The translations under genes and the position numbers were made by a program. A DNA stretch of 64,000 nt, taken from assembly GCF_033118175.1 (NCBI RefSeq), contig NC_083701.1, positions 68,967,001 through 69,031,000 of the forward strand, in the 5' to 3' direction. How positions within the stretch are numbered: the stretch's first letter is position 1; every line of letters starts with the position of its first letter. Under the pieces are notes generated by a model. That model searched no databases and was not told the DNA's origin. It saw only the letters and a program-made list of their open reading frames with translations. This document shows, one piece after another, positions 1 through 12,049 of this stretch. Source of the DNA: Dama dama (lineage: Eukaryota; Chordata; Mammalia; Artiodactyla; Cervidae).

Positions 1-1052
1 GTTAAAGCCTTTGACTGTGTGGATCACAACAAACAGTGGAAAAATCTTACAGATGGGAATACCAGACCACCTTACCTGCCTCCTGAGAAACCTATATGTA
101 GGTCAAGAAGCAAAAGTTAGAACCAGACATGGAACAATAGACTGGTTCCAAATTGGGAAAGGAGTTTGTCAAGGCTGTATATTGTAACCCTGTTTCTTTA
201 ATTTATACACAGAGTAAATCATGAGAAATGCCACACTGGATGAAGCACAAGCGGGAATCAAGATTGCTGGGAGAAATATCAATAACCTCAGATATGCAGA
301 TGATACCAGCCTTATGGCAGAAAGTGAAGAAGAACCAAAGAGCCTCTTGATGAAAGTGAAAGAGGAGACTGAAATTTGGCTTAAAGCTCAACATTCAGAA
401 AACTAAGATCTTGGCATCTGGTCCCATCACTTCACGGCAAATAGATGGGGAAACAGTGACAGACTTTATTTTATTGGCTCCAAATCACTGTGGATGGTGA
501 CTGCAGCCATGAAATTAAAAGGCACTTGCACTTTGGGAGAAAAGCTATGACCAACCTAGATAGCGAATTAAAAAGCAGAGACATCACTTTACCGACAGAG
601 GTCTATATAGTCAAAGCTCTGGTTTTTCTATTAGTCATGTATGGTTGTGGGAGCTGGACCTTAAAGAAGGCTGAGTACTAAAAAATTGATGCTTTTGAAC
701 TGTAGTGCTGGCGAAGACTTTTGAGAGTCCATTGGACAACAAGGAGATCAGGCCAGCAAATCCTAAATGAAATCAACCTTGATTATTCATTGGAAGGATT
801 GATGCTGAAACTAAAGCTCCAGTACTTTCATCACCTGATGTGATGAGACAACTCATTAGAAAAGACCATGATGCTGGGAAAGATTTCAGTCAAGAGAAGG
901 GGACGACAGAGAATGAGCTGGTTGGATGGCATCACCGATTTAGTGGATGTGAGTTTGGGCAAACCCTGGAAGATAGTGAGGGACCGGGAAGCATGGCGTG
1001 CTGCAGTTCAAGGGGTTGCAAAGAATTGGATACCACTGAATGATTGACCAAT
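1..1052 (+). mobile_element. BovB (RTE-type) LINE fragment, 3' part, cut by window edge
   Basis: The sequence encodes broken pieces of the BovB reverse transcriptase. The palm-domain Tyr-Ala-Asp-Asp motif lies at 293-304, and the C-terminal region of the polyprotein follows at 490-840. It ends near 1050 in the usual BovB 3' terminus (a GACACGACTGAG-like stretch, here mutated to ataccactgaatg). Stop codons and frame changes (for example after 406 and after 681) show that it is dead. The 5' side runs off the window, so its full length is unknown. Confidence 0.93.
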
Positions 1053-1182
1053 AAAAACCACAGATGCCGATAAATGGATGTCATTCCAAAGCTAGTCATA
1101 ACACTAAATGCCAGTGATGCAAGCAATGTTATAAACAGAAGGAGGAAGCATTTCCAAATTTTCCGTGAAGAAAAGTGACAGG

Positions 1183-1311
1183 AGAAGTTCCCTGGTGGCC
1201 CAGTGGCTAAGACTCCATGCTTCCACTGTAGGGGGTGTAAGTTCTATCCCTGGTTGGGAACTTGGAGATTCCCCAAGCTCCAGGATGGGGTCAGAAAAAA
1301 AAAAAAAAAAG
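1183..1311 (+). mobile_element. CHR-2 type tRNA-derived SINE
   Basis: It starts with TTCCCTGGTGGCCCAGTGG, a tRNA-like head with an A-box, followed by a degenerate B-box (gttctatccc). It ends in a pure A tract at about 1296-1311. This layout is typical of artiodactyl CHR SINEs and distinct from Bov-tA, which has a long Bov-A body. Confidence 0.8.
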
Positions 1312-2515
1312 AGTGACCAAAGTACAACATAATATTTTTTTGGCCAAGTGTCTCTGTAAAGGGTTCTCACTAAAGCAGCCTCCCAAGTCTTCTGCTCTGT
1401 CTCTTCTAGATGTGGTAGGTCGAGATGCTGTAAGGCGCTTTTTCCAGATGTATTGCATTTTAAAGCACTTACTCTCAAGAACTTTTTGAAGTTTGGCTGG
1501 TACTACTTTACTCATTGACTCATGTTTAGATTAGAGTAACAAATGATCAAGCTGAAACTCATTCTGAAACAAAATTCCTTTCTCCCCACAATATTGTACA
1601 TAAACCAAGCTGCAGCCTTTGCATTTTTGCCATCTGGCCTGCAGTGTGAGATGATATTAGTAGCATGTCAGGGAATTTTTCCCCCCACTCCTTTCAAAAA
1701 AAAAAAAAAAGAGGAAAAGAAAAAAATAATCCTAATCTATAGTATGAAGAGTATTAAATGAAACATCTGCCTCACTGAATGAGTAGATGAACTTTGCAGT
1801 CTGCAAGCTGCTGGCGTTTGTGAAGTGCATGTTTACATTGCTGACTGTTGTAAATTTTCAAGATGGTGACATGAAATTGACTTACTAAAATATCTTATTC
1901 AAATCTCTTAAAACACATGTTTCATTTAATTTTTTTCTTTTTTTCCCTCCTTTAATGTCCTTATTCTTGATGAAAGGCATTGCCGATTGAGACAGTGAGA
2001 GGTTGCTAAGATTCTAGTCAAGTCGAAGCCACTGAGTAGTTAAAAAAAATTACATAATAAAATCTGCCAAGAGCTAGCACAAACCTCTTGTTAATGTAGG
2101 CCTAGAAACCTCGATGCTAAAAGATACCAATAAAAGAGTCATAGAATTTAGGCAAATGCTATAAAGAAAAGAGCGAAGGTGGTTTTCAAATATTTTAAAG
2201 GAAAGATTCTTTAAAAAAATAATATCTGCTTGATGGGTGATGATAAACTCTACTAAATGCAGTCCTATTCAGTGAATAAAGCTCAGAGAGTGGATGTTTC
2301 TCAATATTTTCTTAAAATATTAACACTTCTGGAAATACCCCACCGTCCAGCTAGGGATGTGAGCTTCACTGAGGACAGGTCTTAATCTAAGTTTCAAGTT
2401 TCTTTCTCTTGAGTATAAATGTCCCATTTTTTTCTACCAACTGTATCTAATGTCAACACATACTCCAAAAACAAATACCTTTTCCCCAGTTTGTTCAGTA
2501 TTCAGAACCCCGGCT
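1312..2515. other. AT-rich intergenic stretch, nothing recognised
   Basis: No gene or recognisable repeat was seen. It contains an A-rich tract at 1697-1727 and a T-rich patch near 1930-1950. The open frames here are short and have no coding character. Confidence 0.6.
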
Positions 2516-2669
2516 CTTCTGTCCGTGGTTTTCTCCAGGCAAGAATACTGGAGTGGCTTGCCGTGCCTCCTCCAGGGGACCTTCCCAACCAGGGATCAGA
2601 GCCTGTGTCTCCCACGTCTCCTGTATTGGCAGGCAGGTTCTTTACCACCAGCACCACCTGGGAAACCCC
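2516..2669 (-). mobile_element. Bov-tA type SINE, truncated
   Basis: The Bov-A body (caggcaagaatactggagtg) is followed by a tRNA-like head read in reverse (accacctgggaaacccc). The element's 3' part, left on this strand, is truncated. Confidence 0.85.
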
Positions 2670-2805
2670 AAGGGTTCATTCCACATAGTGTTCTCTCTAT
2701 GGGGGCTAGGAGATTTATTCTTGGGGCAGGGGAGATATACTATGTTACAACATAAGGTCTAGATAAGACATTAAAGGCAAATTTTTACTGCTATACATAT
2801 AGATA

Positions 2806-3014
2806 TGGTGGTGGTTTAGTGGCTAAATTGTGTCCAACTCTTTGCGACCCCATGGACTGTAGCCTGCCAGGCTTATCTGTCCATGGGATTCTCCAGGCAA
2901 GAATACTGGAGTGGGTTGCCATTTCCTTCTCCAGGGGATTTTCCCCACCCAGGGATCGAACCTGGGTCTCCTTCCTTGCACGCGGATTCTTTATCACCTG
3001 AGCTACCAGGGAAA
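2806..3014 (-). mobile_element. Bov-tA type SINE
   Basis: A near full-length copy read in reverse: gtccaactctttgcgacccc at the 3' side, the Bov-A core in the middle and the tRNA-like head ending agctaccagggaaatc. Confidence 0.9.
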
Positions 3015-3349
3015 TCAACACATATAGACAATACCACACTTATTTCACTCTCAACCCTTGAATGTGGAGAAGTCTGACATGACAACTAATTTCCAATGAA
3101 ATATATTTATCTACAGGAGAGTGTTTTTTTTTGGTTTTGTTTTCTTTTCTTAATCAGATGCGCATTCATGTAGCATCTACTGCTGCTATATTATTCCTGC
3201 ATTGCCTTCTGAATAAGGAGGGATGACTCCCATTTCTACTGCCTAAATTCTTGTTTTCCTTCCTTCTTTCCTTTCTTCTTTCACAAAGCACAGTCCTAGT
3301 CTGACACAGATAAGTAAGCAAGCAAATATAATACAGAGCAATTTGACTG

Positions 3350-3720
3350 CAACCGTGATAATTATAGGGGCTGTGGGAATTCATAGAAAGAGAATTTAAT
3401 CTAGGTGTGGGATCAGAAAAGGACTTTAAGATCAAGCAACATCCAAACAAGGACCCAAGAGACAAGTGAGTTAGTCAGTAAAGGAGTGGAGTGAAAGAGC
3501 AAAGTTCTAGAGCAGCATGAATCATTGAAATCCTTGAGAGCAGTTTTGTGCATTTTTAACACAGTGTTAAGTTGAGGAACTTCAAGAAATAAGTTTAGAA
3601 AGTCATCTAGGGATGGGGTAAAACACCAGACATGCTCTGCCATCCAGGGTTTGGATTTTTTCTTTGTGAGGGCAATGAAAAGCCAGTGAAATTTGAAGGA
3701 TGATATAATCAGATGTTCAC
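3350..3720 (+). repeat. old L2 LINE 3' fragment
   Basis: Degenerate sequence resembling the L2 3' region, for example gcaatgaaaagccagtgaa and tgatataatcagatgttcac near 3675-3725. It is recognised by eye only and is strongly diverged. Confidence 0.45.
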
Positions 3721-3959
3721 TTTTTGAAAATTCTTCGAGTGGGTCTTTGATGGGGAGAATATATTGGAAAAATAAGCAGGAAGGCCTAGACATGGTAGGA
3801 ACATCTAGGGCCCTATTTTGGCCATTCAAATGGGAAGGAATGTGAACACATAGAAGTGGGACGCGTGGAGGAGAGGAAGCAGATTTGAGCCATCTCAAAG
3901 ACAACGTTTATAGGAATGATTAGAGTGGTACATGATTGCATTGTGCTGCAATGAAATCT

Positions 3960-4137
3960 GAGACTGCGGCCAAGCAATCCCATGAAGTGTGGCCCACCAG
4001 GCTCCTCTGACCATTGGATTCTACAGACAAGAATACTGGAGGGGGGTGCTATGCCCTTCTCCAGGGGATCCTTCTGACCCAGCGATTGACCCCGTCTCTT
4101 ATCTTTCTGGAGTTCCATTAGTGCCACCTGGGAAGCA
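3960..4137 (-). mobile_element. Bov-tA type SINE, diverged
   Basis: The Bov-A core (gacaagaatactggagggg) and a reversed tRNA-like head (gccacctgggaagcac) are present but more diverged than in neighbouring copies, so this is an older insertion. Confidence 0.85.
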
Positions 4138-5330
4138 CAAACTTACAAATAAAGGTCTTCAACCTTAGGGACCCTTCCCACATTCATTTGACCTTCAGGT
4201 CAAGTTCAAATGCAATCCAGGATTCTGCTATTCGGAGTTGATCACCCTCTCAACCTCCGGGCTATCGTTTTTGGTTACTTACTTTGGTAAGCACTTTGGT
4301 TACTTATTCATGGTTAATGTGGCTGCTGCAGTATGTGGCATTTCCCCTGGAAACAGAGACCCTGACTTTGGATCTCCTGGTCCTAGCGAGCTCCTAACAT
4401 AGTGACTGCACATAATAGGTGCTCAGCTCATACTTGTGGAGTTGAATTTTTCACTTCTACTCACAGCACGTGTTTCTGCAACTGCTTTTGGAAGCATCTT
4501 GCTCTTTGCCATGTTTTTCCAATCAGGTTAGCAAGCAGAGAACTAAAATTCAAGACTGTGATGGACATGATGTTACAGGAGTAGAATAATTGTAAATAAA
4601 GGAAAGGATTTCATCCACTCATTTAGTTTCAATTTCTTATATTCTTGCAAAGAGTTGCCACCAGCAAACATGAACTTCAGTAAAGCAATGAGAGAAATAA
4701 GAGGTACAAATTACTCACTAATGACCAAAAGTTCATATTTATATTTAATTATATCCTTATTTTTATGATCCATGAATGATGTTTATGTTTCTTCTGTTCT
4801 AAGAAAGAGAAATGGAAAGTTACAACTTAAAATGATAACTTAGTCTCTTCATATGTGTGTTAATGTATTAAAACATTGAATCCTCTTATAAGAGGAAATC
4901 TAAGGGAAATGGAATAGTGAACCAGACTGCTGCTTTTTTAGGTGAATCTGTTATTAGTTGTAATTTTTTTAAAAATATGTGTTTCTTCAGTTAATCAGGA
5001 ACTTGTAGAGCCTGAAAATACTATAAAGGTAGCTAGAGTAGTCAGGGTCTTCAAATAATAGTCCAAGGAGCCCTAGGGTTCTGGAGAGTTGGCTCATGAG
5101 CCTCGGGGAAGGATGAGCAGTGACTTTCAAGAAGGAAGACTTTGGCACTGCCCTCCCCTGCTTCTACCAGTGTACTAAGCTTGTATCTCATGTTTTTGTT
5201 CCTTGGAAAAAAGAATTTGGGGGCTCAACAAAACTCAAACCTAAAACCTACAGAGACCCTCTCACTTACAGATGAGCCACGGAGGCAGAGAAGGCAATGC
5301 AGCTGAGCATCGCATTAGGAGTCCACAGCA
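4138..5330. other. AT-rich intergenic stretch
   Basis: No gene is seen. A weak L2-like piece (cataataggtgctcagc, near 4410-4428, minus orientation) is the only repeat suspected. The remainder is unassigned. Confidence 0.5.
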
Positions 5331-6031
5331 AAAAGATCCAGTTTCTTTTTTTTTTTTTCCATTTATTTTTATTAGTTGGAGGCTAATTACTTTACAATAT
5401 TGTAGTGGTTTTTGCCATAAATTGACATGAATCAGCCATGGATTTGCATGTGTTCCCCATTCCGATCCCCCCTCCTGCCTCCCTCTCCATCCCATCCCTC
5501 TGGGTCTTCCCAGTGCACCAGCCCCGAGCACTTGTATCATGCATCCAACCTGGGCTGGTGATCTGTTTCATCCTTGATGGTATACTTGTTTCAATGCTGT
5601 TCTCTCAGAACATGCCACCCTCGCCTTCTCCCATAGAGTCTAAAAGTCTGTTCTGTACATCTGTGCCTCTTTTTCTGTTTTGCATATAGGGTTATCATTA
5701 CTATATTTTTAAATTCCATATATATGCGTTAGTATTGGTCTTTATCTTTCTGGCTTACTTCATTCTGTATAATGGGCTCCAGCTTCATCCATCTCATTAG
5801 GACTGATTCAAATGAATTCTTTTTAATGGCTGAGTAATATTCCATGGTGTATATGTACCACAGCTTCCTTATCCATTCGTCTGCTGATGGGCATCTAGGT
5901 TGCTTCCATGTCCTGGCTATTATAAACAGTGCTGCGATGAACATTGGGGTGCACGTGTCTCTTTCAGATCTGGTTTCCTCAGTGTGTATGCCCAGGAACA
6001 GTGTGGAGATTCCTTAAAAGACCCAGTTTCT
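5331..6031 (-). mobile_element. L1 3' end with 5' inversion and 16-bp target-site duplication
   Basis: A minus-strand L1 starts with its poly(A) (poly(T) here from about 5346), then the ruminant L1 3' UTR, then the C-terminus of ORF2 (open at 5729-5944, minus). At 5997 the orientation flips: 5997-6019 reverse-complements L1 sequence that lies about 40 bases further 5' in the sister copy (near 46110-46132). The element is framed by AAAAGATCCAGTTTCT (5331-5346) and AAAAGACCCAGTTTCT (6016-6031), one mismatch in 16. The cut site reads TTCT/AA, close to the L1 endonuclease preference. Confidence 0.93.
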
Positions 6032-7660
6032 AATCACAACACTGCTGCTTGCAAAGGCTAGTGATCCTGGAAAAATTACTTAATTTCCTGGAACTTCAGG
6101 CTCCTTATCTGTAAAATGGTTTCTGAGGGGATTTGATGAAAGAATGTGCGGAAATAATTTACCACAGCAACTGGCATATGTTCAAGAACTACACAGAGAG
6201 ATATTGGAAGTAGGGGCAGTGATAGCAGTAGGACATTAGTTCCGACGCAGAGCTTTTTACTCCGCATCCGTGTTTTTTCCTATGTGCCTCCACGGAGAAA
6301 CAGGCACATAAATGAGTAAACAAAAATGTTCTGCATTTTGGCTCATCCAAAGGAAAGATAAAGTCAAGAAGTTTATTTCAGGAAAAGTTAAGGCTTTTCA
6401 TTTTCTTCACAGGATACACATGCACTTTCAGACAAAGAAAGAAAACGGGCATGGAAGTGGGGATATAAAATACATAATTTAGTGTTCTAAGAAACAAATG
6501 TCTTAAAGTAATGTGCAACAACTTGGATGATAGATGTAAAGGTATTTTTCAGAAAGAATGGCTAAGTCACACCACAGTGTAAAACAATGTTTGTCTCTTA
6601 ACTAGAACTTATATTTTGATCTCCAGGAGAAAAATGTTTACAACACTAAATGAAATAAAACTTGCTAAAAAATAATTAAGAGACTACAGAGAGATTTTAT
6701 TTGTCTTTCACTTGCTGTTTAAGTGATTCCTAACAATGAGTTCATCACCATGTATTCTTCCACAGAATTACAACTTCACTTAACATTTGGTAAAAATGAA
6801 TAAAAATTCCTGGACAAATTTGGATTTGGAGAGTAATTTTGAAAGATGTAGATATCCAAAGTTTATGCTTGATTTTCTTCTGGAACATATAACTCTGTTT
6901 ATTGTAATACAAAGTATCTATATCACCTGCAAAAAATGGATTATTTTCTCATAGAAGCATAGACTCCTTTAGCAATCTGAAATATTTATTCTATTTTTTA
7001 AGGCTTGGTGATATTTTTGTATTATAATATTGAAAAAGAACAGTTTAGAGAAACTGTTTTGGTGTTTTGAATGAAACATGTATAATTTTTCATCCTTTAG
7101 AGGAGGGGAAAAGCTCACAAATTCACTGAGTTTATGTACAGTTGTGAACAAAATTGGCATAATTAAGCTTTAATCATATAATTAAGTTTTAATTGGTATA
7201 ATTAAGTTATTTTTACACAAAAATTTGAAAAAAAAGTTTTATGAGACACCAAAAATATATTTTGAATGTTGGTTTCAAAGACTCTAATAGGGATAAACAG
7301 TTGGCATATAAAATTTATTACTCTCAGAAATTTGAAGTAAAAAGTAAAAAAGTGGCTCTACTTTTTTCCACAAGATCATTTGCTTTCTGATAGTCTTTTG
7401 TCTCTTCTATAAATGATTGAAATTGCTAAATAAAAATAGGGACCAAGAATTCTGAGTTCAAGTGTGACAAATTGGTCTTCATTTCCCAACTTGGTCAGCT
7501 CATCTATAAAATGAGATTATTGTCAATTCTGCTGATTTGAGTCATGCTAATGAAAAGTTACTTTCAAAAGCTTGGTCCAGTTCAACTACAATAACCATAA
7601 TGATGAAATTCTGTTTTCAGTGGGAAATTTCAAGGAGAATAAGCTATTTTTACAAAATAA
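6032..7660. other. AT-rich intergenic stretch with MIR relics
   Basis: No gene is seen. Minus-strand MIR-like pieces lie near 6070-6185 (ttatctgtaaaatggtttc) and 7455-7560 (tcatctataaaatgag). The rest is AT-rich and unassigned. Confidence 0.5.
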
Positions 7661-7830
7661 TTATTTACACAACATTCATCCATTCAACAAATACTTTTTG
7701 GGGATCACATATGTGACTAAGCACTGTTCCAATCACTGTGGATATAGCAGTGGGCCAAACAGACAAAAGCTCTGCCTCCAGCATCAAACATTTCAGTGAC
7801 AATAAGAGAAAGTGAATAATATAATAGCAG
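7661..7830 (+). repeat. L2 LINE fragment
   Basis: The series ttcaacaaatactttttggg, cactgttccaatcactgtgg and atatagcagtgggccaaac follows the order of the mammalian L2 3' region. Moderately diverged. Confidence 0.7.
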
Positions 7831-9468
7831 GCAGTGATAGGCACTCTGAAGAAAATAAATCAGGATAAAAAGATAAGAAACGGCAAATCCTTAACTCACA
7901 GGTCCCCAATTAGTTCCAGATTAATTAAGCAATTAAATTTTACTAATAGAAAGCTATAAGAGAAAACTTACAAATTGCAAGTGAATTTCTTTTGATCTTT
8001 GAATGTATAATGTTTTCACAAACATAAAAGCAAATAAAAAACCCACAAATAAAAAGATCAACCCATTAGACTATATAATAGTTAACAACTTCTATCCCCT
8101 AAACAAATTATTACAACTAAAAGTTAAATGGAAAAGTAGGAAACAGTTGCCACCATTATGAAAATGAAGTTAGTATTAAAATACAAAGATACAAATCAGT
8201 GAGAAAAACAATATAACATATAAATAATTACTGAATAAAACTAACTTTCATGTGACAAAACTAACATTTTAGTAATCAAGATGTATAAGTTAAAGTAACT
8301 TTAAATACAGGAAAAAATATATATATTTTTTTTTAAAAGCACACAATACCGGCAAGGTTACAATGAGATGAGTACCTTTATTCATGATAGAAATGTGAGT
8401 CAGTGTCTGCCTAAGAATAAAAGCAGAATCCATTAAGAATCACAAACAAACTTTTTCTCTTTGGCCCAGAAAGGTTACTTATTAATACTGCTAATGTTAA
8501 AAAAAAAAAAAAAAATCCATGAACATATAGGGAGAAATATACCAAAATTTAGAAGCATTCATCCCTGGATTGTAGGATTCTTAGGGATTTTGGTTATCCT
8601 CTTTATACATTTTTTACTTTTAAAGACTTTTCACACACACTCAAAAAAACAAAAAAACCATTTATTACCAGGGCAAGCAGTAAAAACTAGGAAGGAAAAG
8701 GAAAAAAGGTAGAGGGAAGAGTAAAAGACAGGAGGGTTTTCTTGATTGGTTTCTACCTCTGCATGGAAACCTCATCCATTTTCTTCACAAATCAGAGATA
8801 TACTCATTATGGGAAAATAATAAATTTCCAAGAAAAAGTAAGGCCTGGCTAAGAAATCACACTTTGAAAAGTAATTAACAATACAAAGATCATAGCACAT
8901 TCCCTTGAGCTATTTTTGTGGATTACTCCTGAGAGAGTAGCTATATATCATAGAAGAGTCATTCTGAAGAAGGGTAATGAGGGAAATCTCTTTGTAGGAT
9001 TTTAGCTCTGTTTTCCTCATTGTTTCAACTTGAAAGTCTCTGGAAAGATATTCCAGTAACTTACCTTGCATTCAGGTTCTAGAACCCTAGAAAAATCAAG
9101 CATTTGTTAGCATGTGTGTTGCTGACAGTGATATGATTTATTATTGTGATTTTAAAAAATCTTACCAGAATTCTCACATTAGCCTCAGGACACAGCTAGT
9201 ATGTCTTGGACATTGTGTAGGCCAGTGAGTGTTTTGGATTTCCTGATGGACATTTCATTTAAACCGTTTAGCTAGCAGCATAGCATTTAGAATTGATGTC
9301 TGCAGGATCTTAGGGTACAGCACAAAATGAAGAACTTTATGCCTATTTATTCATTCGACTTCATCACATTCAAAAAACTTGTTTATTTAGGATTAGCCAG
9401 GACCCCTCTGAAAACACTGTAACAGTCTGAAGTATCCAAGAATACATATGACTTTCAGCTAAAGAATT
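7831..9468. other. AT-rich intergenic stretch, nothing recognised
   Basis: No gene or clear repeat. A pure A tract lies near 8499-8515. Base composition is strongly AT-rich and the open frames are short. Confidence 0.5.
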
Positions 9469-9668
9469 ATGGCTTAGACTGTAAAGAAGCCACTTGAAAT
9501 GTGGGAGGCCTGGGTTCGATCCCTGGGTTGGGAAGACCCCCTTGGAGGAGGGCGTGGCAACCCACGCCAGTGTTCTGGTCTGGAGAATTCCAGAGGAGCC
9601 TGGTGGGCTACAGTCCACGGGGTCGTAAAGAGTCAGACACGACTGAGTGTCTAAGCACAACACAGCAC
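9469..9668 (+). mobile_element. Bov-tA type SINE
   Basis: The tRNA-like head is decayed, but the B-box (gggttcgatccc) is intact. It is followed by a Bov-A body and the GACACGACTGAG 3' terminus with an A/C-rich tail. Confidence 0.9.
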
Positions 9669-10003
9669 AGAACTTAAACTACAGTACAGTACTGAACAAA
9701 GAGCAATTTCAGTTTAATGATTAAAGTAACTTAAGACCTATGTTCTAAACAGCTAAAATGGTTTTCTAAAGGTTTAAATATCGTCTTAACATTTATTATT
9801 ATAATGCATTTAATATTCTACTATTAAGCAGTTATGCATTTATAGAGAATGTTTATAAAGATATAGAAATATATTCTACACTGTGGAGCATTTCAGCATG
9901 CTACAATTTCTATATGTATAGCAGAGAATTCAGGATCACAATTGTCTCATATGTTTGAGATTTTTGAGGCCATACTTGGGATCCTACACTAGAAAGGATG
10001 CTC

Positions 10004-11008
10004 AGTCATCAGTTCAGCTCAGTTCAGTCACAGTCGTGCCCGACTCTTTGCGACCCCATGGACTGCAGCACGCCAGGCCTCCCTGTCCATCACCAACTCC
10101 CGGAGCTTACTCAAATTCATCTCCACTGAGTCAGTGATGCTATCCAACCATCTCATCCTCTGTCGTCCCCTTCTCCTCCTGCCTTCAATCTTTTCCAGCA
10201 TCAGGGTCTTTTTCTAAAGAGTTGGCCCTTCACATCAGTTGGCCAAAGTATTGGAGTTTCAGCTTCAGCATCAGTCTTTCCAATGAACACCCAGGACTGA
10301 TCTCCTTTAGGATGGACTGGTTGGATCTCCTTGCATTCCAGGGGACTCAAGAATCTTATCTAACACCACAGTTCAAAAGCATCAATTCTTTGGTGCTCAG
10401 GCTTTTTTATGATCAACTCTCACACCCATACATGACCACTGGAAAAACCATAGCTTTGACTAGATGGACCTTTGTTGGCAAAGTAATGTCTCTGCTTTTT
10501 AATATGCTGTCTAGGTTGGTCATAACTTTCCTTCCAAGGAGTAAACGTCTTTTAATTTCATGGCTGCAGTCACCATCTGCAGTGATTCTGGAGCCCAAGG
10601 AAATAAAGTCTGTCACTGTTTCCATTGTTTCCCCATGGATTTGGCATGAAGGGATGCGACCGAATGCCATGATCTTAGTTTTCTCAATGTTAAGTCTTAA
10701 GCCAACTTTTTCACTCTCCTTTTTCACCTTCATCAAGAGGTTCTTTAGTTCCTCTTTGCTTTCTGCCATAAGGGTTGTGTCATCTGCATATCTGGGGTTA
10801 TATTTCTCCCAGCAATCTTGATTCCATCTTATGCTTCATCTAGCCCAGGATTTTGCGTGATGTACTCTGCATGTAAGTTAAATATGCAGGGTGACAATAT
10901 ACAGCCTTGGCAAACTCCTTTCCCAATTTGGAACCAGTCTGTTGTTCCACGTCTGGTTCTAACTGTTGTTTCTTCACCTGCATTCAGATTTCTCAGGAGG
11001 CATGTAAG
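10004..11008 (-). mobile_element. BovB LINE fragment, 3' terminal 1.0 kb
   Basis: It begins at the left with the BovB 3' end (repeated agttcagctcagttcag) and runs in reverse through the polyprotein C-terminus. Minus-strand open stretch 10413-10769 covers this region and reaches towards the reverse-transcriptase palm. The element is 5' truncated at about 11008, where an unrelated 71-bp inverted-repeat arm begins. Confidence 0.93.
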
Positions 11009-11077
11009 TATAATCAGAAATGTGAATGATCTAAAGAAGAAATGACAAGGGATGAAACAGCAGTGATGAAAGGAATA
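11007..11077. repeat. left arm of a 71-bp inverted repeat
   Basis: This segment is the reverse complement of 11736-11806 with a single mismatch (position 11022). It lies exactly between two BovB fragments and is not BovB sequence. No known repeat was recognised in it. Confidence 0.9.
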
Positions 11078-11735
11078 ATATGCTATCTGGGTTGGTCATA
11101 ACTTTCCTTCCAAGGAGTAAGCGTCTTTTCATTTCATGGTTGCAATCACCATCTGCAGTAAATAAAGTTAGCCACTGTTTCCCCATCTATTTGCCATGAA
11201 GTGATGGGACTGGATGCCATGATCTTAGTTTTCTGAATGTTGAGCTTTAAGCCAACTTTTTCACTCTCCTCTTTCACTTTCATCAAGAGGCTCTTTAGTT
11301 CTTCTTCACTTTCTGCCACAAGGGTGGTGTCATCTGCATATCTGAGGTTATTGATATTTCTCCTGGCAATCTTGACTCCAGCTTGTGTTTCATCCAGGCC
11401 AGTGTTTCTCATGATGTACTCTGCATATAAGTTAAATAAGCAGGGTGATAATATACAGACTTGATGTACTCCTTTTCCTATTTGGAACCAGTCTGTTGTT
11501 CCATGTGCAGTTCTAACTGTTGCTTCCTGACCTGCATACAGATTTCTCAGGAGGCAGGTAAGGTGGTCTGGTATTCCCATCTCTTTAAGAATTTTCCATA
11601 GTTTGTCATGATCCACCAGTCGGAGGTTTTAGCATAGTCAATGAAGCAGGGGTATATGGTTTTTTGGAATTCTCTTGCTTTTGTATGATCCAAAGGATGC
11701 TGGCAATTTGATCTCTGCTAAACTTAGTTTGGGTC
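11078..11735 (-). mobile_element. internal BovB LINE fragment
   Basis: It covers the BovB palm domain (minus open stretch 11146-11616 with an intact YADD motif) and the sequence just upstream. It lacks the 3' terminus, so it is not a simple retrotransposition product. It overlaps in element coordinates with the copy at 10004-11008 but carries its own small deletion near 11159, so it is a separate copy. Both sides end at the inverted-repeat arms. Confidence 0.88.
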
Positions 11736-11806
11736 TATTCCTTTCATCACTGCTGTTTCATCCCTTGTCATTTCTTCTTTAGATCATTCATATTTCTGAT
11801 TATACT
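11736..11806. repeat. right arm of a 71-bp inverted repeat
   Basis: It reverse-complements 11007-11077 (70 of 71 positions). It is followed by AT-rich unique sequence. Confidence 0.9.
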
Positions 11807-12049
11807 ATACTAATTTTTCACAAAGTTCACAGCAGCTAACTTCTAACATTCTTCTGAAGTACACTTGGTCTTCAAGGTGACAGTTTTTGTCTTTTTTTAC
11901 TCACTACTATGTTCTCAGTGCCTACACAGTGCTTGGAGCATGTTTATCACTATTGAAATATTGAAAAAGATGGTAAAATTTAGTGTAAACATTGGAATTG
12001 AAAATAAAGCAACTCTTTCCACCACACTATAAAGAACTTCTGATTTTAT

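Noticed and set aside
10222..10821. 199-codon plus-strand frame rich in Ser/Leu
   Set aside because: It is the antisense shadow of BovB coding sequence; the same shadow recurs at 12267, 43675 and 57487.
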